A DNA stretch of 28,732 nt from JAAYCB01 sp012744395. GTDB lineage: Bacteria; Planctomycetota; Planctomycetia; Pirellulales; Thermoguttaceae. Under the pieces are notes generated by a model. The model was given only the letters and a program-made list of their open reading frames with translations, was not told the DNA's origin and ran no database searches. Positions within the stretch are counted from its first letter, which is position 1, and each line of letters starts with the position of its first letter. Where the stretch lies: contig JAQVNJ010000079.1 in assembly GCA_028703175.1 (NCBI GenBank), positions 1 through 28,732 of the forward strand. The letters are read 5' to 3'. Positions 23,282-28,732 of the stretch are shown here, piece after piece. The position numbers and the translations under genes were made by a program.

Positions 23282-26101
23282 CTAGGCCGCGCGCCGCGTC
23301 GGAAAAGACCTCTCTTCCGGACTCTCGAACCTCGTGCCACCAGGCAGGCACTCGACCGGGTCGGGCCCGCCGTCGTCGAGGTCTCCGCCGACTGCCGCCA
23401 GCCCGAACTCGTCGGCAGTCCCTTCAGCCGAGGCCAGGCCGTCTCGCCGCACCCAGACCAGGATCGCCGGCAGCATGACCAGCGAGGTGAACAGGCAGCA
23501 AGTGACGCCGATGGCGAGCACCCGCCCCAGGCTTTGCAGCCCCTGATGGTTGGCGATCATCAGGCTGCCGAAGCCGACCATCGTCGTCAGCGATGTCAAG
23601 ACAATCGACGTCGACGTGGAGGGGCTCATCCGGTAACGGCCGCGGCACGCCAGGTAATCGTGGACGACGTGAATCCCATCGTCGACGCCGATGCCCAGGA
23701 TCAGGGGCAGGACAATCATGTTTGCCGGGTTCAGCGGCACGTTCAACCAGCCGAGAATCCCAAACAGTTGCAACACTGCCAGTCCCGCCGGCAGCATTGC
23801 CAGCAGGGCGTGACGGAGGCTGCGGAAATCGAGACAGATGATCACGAAGACCACGCACAGGGCATAGAGGCCGGCCTCCTGGTAGCTCTGTTTCATCTGG
23901 TGCGATGCTTCGTAGGTCTGTAGGGGATTGCCGGTTGCCTGGGGATCGACGCTGCGGACGTCGGCAACGAACCGCTCCATCGCGTCCATGTCCCAGATAT
24001 CGGCGTGGCTATAGACTCGCAGCAGGTGGCGGCCGCGCGAACCAAGGAACCGCGACACGAGGCCCTCCGGCAGATCGGTCACGTCCGGAGGCTGCGGATT
24101 GGACATCTGCCGCAGCGTCCGCAATCGCCCGAGCAGGTCGCGCGCCAGGTGGTGCTGGTACTCGGAAAGCCGGCGAAAACACTCCGCCTCCGGCATTCGC
24201 CGCAGCCGGTCGCGGACGAGTTCAAGCTCTTGAGCGATCCGCGCCCCGTGGGGTGTGCTGGCTACGACGGCCCCCTGAAGGTCGGCCAGGGCCTGCAACA
24301 AGACCTCGGGCCGCTGGATGGGGATTTGCGGCGGGCGGTCGGGCAAGCCCTCAAGCTGCTTCTGCATCCGTTCGATGAGCGGCCGTTTCAACTCCGTGTC
24401 CGCCGGGAGCAGCGAAGCGATCTCTTCGACTCGCTCCACGGACGGCAGCTTTTCGAAGCGAGCCCGCCGCTCCAGCACCTCCTCCCGATCTCTGGCCAGC
24501 GACAGCGCAAACCACACACTCTGGTCGCTGTCTTCCAGCAATTTCCGCTCCAGTTGGACGCTCTCCAGGTCTTCCGGCTGGAGATTCAGAAGATTGTGGT
24601 CATACCCCAGCCTGAACGCGCCGGCGGCCACCAGCAGCGTGGCCGCGCCCGTGGCGGCTAGCAGAAACGCGGGTCTGCGGAGCAGCGGGGCCAGGAAGCG
24701 ATGCATGTCAAGCGGCGCCGGCAGGGGATCCCGCCCGCGTGGGGCGTCGACCAGGTGGACCAGCGCCGGCAGAACGCCCAAGGCCGCCAGGCAGCAGAGC
24801 AGAATCCCACCGCCGGCGACAACTCCCAGTTCGGCGACTCCGGTGAACTGCGTGAAGCGGGTGCAGAAAAAGGCGACTGCCGTGGTCAATGCCGCCGAGA
24901 GGATTCCCGGCCCGACACGCGCGGCGGTGCGGACCAGGGCGTCGTCGCAACCGGCGCCAGCGCCGCGGTATTGGAGATAGCGGGCCGCGAAGTGAACGCC
25001 GAAATCGATGCCCAGTCCGATCAGGATCACGGCGAACGAGACGCTCAAAATGTTCAAGTGGCCGACGGCGATCGTGATGTAGCCGAACGACCAGGCCATC
25101 GCCACCAGCAGCGCAACCACGGCCAGAAGAGGATGCCGAATCCCCCCGAACCCCGCGACGAACACGCACACCACGCCGACCAGGGACAAGACGGTCGCCC
25201 CGAGCATGTCGGCCTGGCTGGTCCGCATCTCATCGTTTTCGATCACCGGCAGCCCGGTCAGGCCGATCTCCACCTCCGGTCGCCGCGCCCCGATCATGGC
25301 GACGAGACTCCGCAGCGTCTCGATTGCCTCCGTCCCCCGGGCGAAGCCGCCCCCCTCGTCCTGGACGAGTTGAAGCAGGACAAACCCCAACCGGCCCTCG
25401 TTGGCCAGGAGGTATTCCGTGTTGAACTGGCTGGAGGTTGCCGCGATCTGCGGCATCTCGGGCCACGGGCTGACATATCGCCCATCGGCGGCCATCGCGT
25501 TCTGGAGACTGGCCGTGAGGCGCTCCGCCTCGACTCCCGTTCGGCGGCTGGCTCCGCCCGACGGGTCGCTCCGCGCGGCGATCAGGCGGCCCTGCATCGC
25601 CGCAGCCATGCTGCCCACCCCCAGGTGCGTCCAGCGGCCGGCGACGATCGGCCGGGTTTCCAGAACGAACTGCTCGAGAGCCGCCAGGTCTCGCGGGCTG
25701 GCGTAATGGAGCCCCTTGGAGCGGATGCCTGCCGGCTCGATCTTGTGGAGCACGCCGCAGAAATACCGATCCTCCCGTTTCAGGGCCCTGGCGACTTCGT
25801 CGAGAACGGGAACAACCTCGCCGCGCGATCGTCCTTCGACGACGACCACGACGTCGTCGGCCGAGCCGAATTCCTCGACGTAATCCAGCCAGAGCTTGTT
25901 GAAGTCGCTCTCGGGGTCAATCAGATCGAGCCGGCTCGTGTGGAATTCCAGGCCGACGACCGCCAGGACGATCGAGAGAACCGCCAAGACCGCGGCGCCA
26001 ACCATAACGGCGACCGGAAAACGCAAGGCCAGGACGGTCAAACCGCGCAGCGGGACCCCCAAGAGCGGTGGCTTTTCTTGCGGCATCCGTTCCGCCGACA
26101 T
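23282..26101 (-). CDS. RND/MMPL-family exporter, HpnN-like
   Basis: A 939-residue inner-membrane transporter with two repeats, each with a large periplasmic loop followed by a transmembrane block. An N-terminal transmembrane helix at about 30-50 precedes LEFHTSRLDLIDPESDFNKL, a motif region typical of the hopanoid-transporter (HpnN) branch. The transmembrane-4 motifs are GLGIDFGVH at 362-370 and GIGVDDGIH at 803-811; the paired aspartates in the second are the expected proton-relay residues. HpnN-type proteins move hopanoids or other lipids to the outer membrane. The C-terminal 50 residues are hydrophilic. ATG 26101 has AGAGGGA before it; the frame is open further upstream without support. 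No hopanoid-synthesis genes are visible here. Confidence 0.85.
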   Translation of the reverse strand: MSAERMPQEKPPLLGVPLRGLTVLALRFPVAVMVGAAVLAVLSIVLAVVGLEFHTSRLDLIDPESDFNKLWLDYVEEFGSADDVVVVVEGRSRGEVVPVLDEVARALKREDRYFCGVLHKIEPAGIRSKGLHYASPRDLAALEQFVLETRPIVAGRWTHLGVGSMAAAMQGRLIAARSDPSGGASRRTGVEAERLTASLQNAMAADGRYVSPWPEMPQIAATSSQFNTEYLLANEGRLGFVLLQLVQDEGGGFARGTEAIETLRSLVAMIGARRPEVEIGLTGLPVIENDEMRTSQADMLGATVLSLVGVVCVFVAGFGGIRHPLLAVVALLVAMAWSFGYITIAVGHLNILSVSFAVILIGLGIDFGVHFAARYLQYRGAGAGCDDALVRTAARVGPGILSAALTTAVAFFCTRFTQFTGVAELGVVAGGGILLCCLAALGVLPALVHLVDAPRGRDPLPAPLDMHRFLAPLLRRPAFLLAATGAATLLVAAGAFRLGYDHNLLNLQPEDLESVQLERKLLEDSDQSVWFALSLARDREEVLERRARFEKLPSVERVEEIASLLPADTELKRPLIERMQKQLEGLPDRPPQIPIQRPEVLLQALADLQGAVVASTPHGARIAQELELVRDRLRRMPEAECFRRLSEYQHHLARDLLGRLRTLRQMSNPQPPDVTDLPEGLVSRFLGSRGRHLLRVYSHADIWDMDAMERFVADVRSVDPQATGNPLQTYEASHQMKQSYQEAGLYALCVVFVIICLDFRSLRHALLAMLPAGLAVLQLFGILGWLNVPLNPANMIVLPLILGIGVDDGIHVVHDYLACRGRYRMSPSTSTSIVLTSLTTMVGFGSLMIANHQGLQSLGRVLAIGVTCCLFTSLVMLPAILVWVRRDGLASAEGTADEFGLAAVGGDLDDGGPDPVECLPGGTRFESPEERSFPTRRAA

Positions 26102-26481
26102 GAAATCCCTCTCACCTTCCGTGGGCAAGCGGACTGGTGCAGACAGGGCGAAGCCTGCCGGCCTCGCCTGACGGGCGTCCGGGCGATGCGGGCCCCCTTT
26201 GAAGGCGGGAATTCTATCAGCAAGCCGCCAGGGGAACAAGCCGAGTCCGGCCGGCATTTGCCTCGAACGGCGACCCCGGCTGAAGACGGAACATGGGGAA
26301 GACGAAACACGAGATGGCTGGGGGCTTCCGTCGCCAAGCCGACCCAAACGGCTGGTTGACGGGCATTTGCTTGACCTTGACGCCGCGGCGTCGTAGAACC
26401 GAAGGCGCATGCGACCGTGCGCGAGCGTTCCGCCGGCCCACCGGGACTCGGATTCCCCACCTTGATTCGGAGGATGACCCC
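26102..26481. other. Divergent 380-bp intergenic region
   Basis: This separates the RND exporter from the Tat-exported Gfo protein and must contain both promoters. I see no coding potential, repeat or regulatory motif that I could defend. Confidence 0.5.
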
Positions 26482-27738
26482 ATGCAAAAGACTTCCACCC
26501 GCCGGCAATTCCTGGCTGCTGCTTCGGCCGGCGCCGCACTGACGTTCACGGCCACCAGCTACGGCAAGATCGTCGGGGCCAACGAGCGGATCTCCATCGG
26601 CCTGATCGGCTGCGGCGGCCGCGGCTACGCCGCGCACATGCCGGGAGTGCACAAGCACGACAAGGAGCAGAATGTCGAGTTCACCGCCGTGAGCGATCCC
26701 TGGCGGGTCCGCCGCGAGCGGGCGGCCGCGCGCTGCCAGGAATGGTACAACCGCCCCGCTCGGCAGTTCGTTTCCTACCGCGACATCCTGGCCCTGGACG
26801 ACATCGACGCGGTGATGATCGCCTCCTGCGACCACCATCACGCGGTCCACCTCGAGGCGGTGGCCAAGGTCAAGAAGGACGCCTATTGCGAGAAGCCGCT
26901 GGCGATGGACATGGAGTCGCTCAAGCGCTGCTGCGATGCCGTCAAGGCGAGCGGCATCGTCGTCCAGATGGGCACCCAGGTCCGCAGCTTCCCCACGAGC
27001 ACCGGCTGCCGCGAACTGTTCCGTTCCGGCGTGATCGGCAAGGTCTCGCGGATCGAGCAGCGCCGCAACGGCAGCAAGCCATATTGGTACTCCTGGATGC
27101 AGCGCGCCGAGACGATCGACGCGAAGGACGTGGACTGGAAAGAGTTCCTCATGGACCGGCCGATGCGCCCCTTCGACGGCAAGTTGCTGACCGGCTGGTA
27201 CGGCTACCGCGAGTTCACCGACGGCCCGATCGCCAACCTCGGCTGCCACTTCATCGATCTCTACAACTACATCGTCGGCAGCACGCTGCCCGAAAGCTGC
27301 GTTGCCCAGGGGGGCACGTTCACCTGGAAGGACGAGTACGCCTTCACCTGCCCCGACCAGGCCCAGGCGACGTGGATCTATCCCGGCGGCTTCATGGTCA
27401 GCTATTGCACCAACTTCGGCAACAGCGACGGCAACGTGCTGAAGATTTACGGCGACGAGGGGACGATCGACCTGACCAACTGGCAGAAACCGACGTTTTC
27501 CGGCGCCGGGGCGATCAAGCCCACCAAGCTTACTAAAGAAGATCAGCCGGTCGACCCGGTGGAGACCCCGGACCACTTCCTGGATTGGCTCCAGTGCCTG
27601 CGGTCGCGCAAGCTGTGCAACGCGCCGATCGAGGCGGGCTACAACCACTGCGTGCCGGCGCTGATGGCGATCCGCGCGATGGACACCGGCCGGCGGCAGG
27701 TTTATGACGCCGCCAAACGCGAGTTCCGCGACGGTTAA
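26482..27738 (+). CDS. Tat-exported Gfo/Idh/MocA-family oxidoreductase (distinct subfamily)
   Basis: A 418-residue protein with a twin-arginine signal (TRRQFL at 6-11, hydrophobic alanine-rich region to about residue 25). The Rossmann segment is IGLIGCGGRG at 39-48 and the catalytic lysine lies in CEKPL at 136-140. The GCHFIDLYNY block supplies the usual histidine. It differs clearly from the 19533/20906 pair; for example it has GCGGRG rather than VANRGG. GGAGGA lies 7 bp before ATG 26482. Such exported members are common in planctomycetes, where many are thought to act on polysaccharide-derived sugars; the substrate is unknown. It ends against the broken DUF1559 gene on the opposite strand. 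Confidence 0.92.
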   Translation: MQKTSTRRQFLAAASAGAALTFTATSYGKIVGANERISIGLIGCGGRGYAAHMPGVHKHDKEQNVEFTAVSDPWRVRRERAAARCQEWYNRPARQFVSYRDILALDDIDAVMIASCDHHHAVHLEAVAKVKKDAYCEKPLAMDMESLKRCCDAVKASGIVVQMGTQVRSFPTSTGCRELFRSGVIGKVSRIEQRRNGSKPYWYSWMQRAETIDAKDVDWKEFLMDRPMRPFDGKLLTGWYGYREFTDGPIANLGCHFIDLYNYIVGSTLPESCVAQGGTFTWKDEYAFTCPDQAQATWIYPGGFMVSYCTNFGNSDGNVLKIYGDEGTIDLTNWQKPTFSGAGAIKPTKLTKEDQPVDPVETPDHFLDWLQCLRSRKLCNAPIEAGYNHCVPALMAIRAMDTGRRQVYDAAKREFRDG

Positions 27739-27740
27739 GC

Positions 27741-28732
27741 CGGGCGGCGGGAGCCGGCGCAATCCACGGAGGCGTCCCGCAACGGCAGGTCGTCGAGGGC
27801 CGCTCCTCGGATCGTCTCGGCGACGGGTTCGTCCAGGGGTCGTTGGCATGCACGTCGTAGAGCCTGGAGTTGGGCGTGAAATAGTGGTTGTAAAGTGTGC
27901 TGCGGAAGTAGCCGCCGTGCCAACAGAACCCCCGCGGCCAGACAGTCTCGTCGACGGGGAAGGACGAATAGTTCGATTCCGTGATCATGGTCGTGTATGC
28001 GGAGAGATGATCATATCGAGAATCGGCGGTGGTTGCCGTCAGCCGGCGCCATTCCTGCCGAGAAGCGATTCGGACATGAACACCGTGTTGCTCAGGCCAT
28101 CGGCAATGCTTGCCGCGCTTTGCCCGTTCCGGACCATGAACGGCCCGTCCGTGCGGTAGGCCGGGCAAAGCGTCCGCGAGACACTCGGGTCGGTGCTCAT
28201 GACACCGGTTCCCATGCAGACCTTGTAGTTGATCGGGCCGAGAACGGTTTCTCCGTAAACGGTTGTCCGAATGATCGACTGGAATTGGTCGCTTGGACAC
28301 ATGAACGTCGGGACGGGAACGCGAAAGACCTGGCCCTGACCTTGGGGAAACGGATCGTTGTTGCCGTTGGTGAACTTTGCAAGGCAGGGCTCGTTGACGT
28401 CGACGTAATGCGAGATGGCCGTCTGTTCCAGGTAGGGCGTCAGTTGCGCGTAGACCGACCAACTGAAATGGAACGGGAGCCATTGGGGATCGTTCGCATA
28501 CTTGGGGGAGACTTTTCCCGGGTGTGCGGGCGGGAACCGGCGGACGACGCTCTCGAAGTTGTGCAATCCCAACCCGAGTTGCTTGAGATTGTTCGTGCAC
28601 TGCGCTCGCCGCGCGGCCTCCCTCGCCGCTTGAACCGCGGGGAGAAGCAGCGCGATCAGGATTCCGATGATCGCAATCACCACGAGCAACTCGACCAGGG
28701 TGGACTTTGGCTGGTGTGAACGGGGCCCTCTC
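27741..28732 (-). pseudogene. DUF1559 prepilin-type protein, frameshifted and C-terminally degenerate, 5' end outside window
   Basis: The reading enters from the right edge with ...STLVELLVVIAIIGILIALL, the prepilin cleavage and helix segment of the large planctomycete DUF1559 family, followed by the usual AREAARRAQC.NNLKQLGLGLHN block. This frame ends at a TGA at 28039 after SESLLGRNGAG. The sequence continues in another frame with FCWHGGYFRSTLYNHYFTPN (about 27870-27930), a typical later DUF1559 stretch, so a frame change lies near 28040-28065; a single missing base would explain it. After about 27845 the expected C-terminal GW..ARS.HPGGVN...DGSV part is absent in all frames. With two lesions it is most likely a pseudogene, although the frameshift alone could be a sequencing error. 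Confidence 0.75.

Noticed and set aside
24701..26359. Open plus-strand frame of 552 codons opposite the RND exporter
   Set aside because: It is very rich in Gln, Asp and Arg with no motif, and lies entirely antisense to or at the edge of the exporter gene.

Overview
The window is GC-rich bacterial chromosome and most likely comes from a planctomycete of the Pirellulales type. The case rests on gene content: a DUF1559 prepilin-type protein (broken here), several Gfo/Idh/MocA proteins with twin-arginine signals, an orphan STAS protein, a DksA-type protein next to an HtrA protease, an HpnN-like RND/MMPL exporter, and CAG/CTG heptad and CGCGGAGA-type intergenic repeats. No 16S or other RNA gene is present to confirm this. 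Most starts have a clear Shine-Dalgarno sequence of the GGAG/GAGG type.

Layout. 1-1389: queuosine precursor genes, with queE (partial) and queC on the minus strand and queF divergent; a heptad repeat array lies between queE and queC. 1406-4874: a tightly packed minus-strand unit of class-III aminotransferase, Gfo/Idh/MocA dehydrogenase and PPSR-type regulatory kinase/phosphotransferase, facing a divergent TIM-barrel sugar isomerase/epimerase (5304-6317). 6318-7149: a long non-coding stretch with a strong terminator that has no obvious gene to serve. 7150-8815: a DksA-type factor overlapping an exported HtrA-type protease. 8894-9856: nucleoside hydrolase. 10123-11145: RuvB without RuvA or RuvC. 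11416-12063: small STAS and BON proteins, convergent. 12334-13590: HI0933-family flavoprotein. 13671-18684: minus-strand M48 membrane protease, SerA, TPR lipoprotein and a stand-alone response regulator.

18685-19532 is non-coding and holds two tandem copies of a sequence of about 190 bp, with an inverted degenerate unit at its right end. 19533-22141 holds two tandem paralogous Gfo/Idh/MocA genes, one with a Tat signal and one without. 22152-26101 holds, on the minus strand, an HpnN-like RND/MMPL exporter, a 32-residue basic protein resembling the actinobacterial ribosomal protein bL37, and a FabZ-type dehydratase. 26482-27738 is a further Tat-exported Gfo/Idh/MocA protein. 27741-28732 is the start of a DUF1559 gene that is frameshifted and has lost its usual C-terminus.

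Functionally this is mostly housekeeping (tRNA modification, serine synthesis, recombination, transcription regulation, fatty-acid or lipid chemistry) mixed with the sugar-oxidoreductase repertoire typical of planctomycetes. I found no CRISPR array, tRNA, rRNA, transposase or phage module. The items most worth a second look are the orphan terminator region, the two repeat systems, the bL37-like gene, the Tat-plus/Tat-minus paralog pair, the aminotransferase/dehydrogenase/isomerase cluster, and the broken DUF1559 gene.
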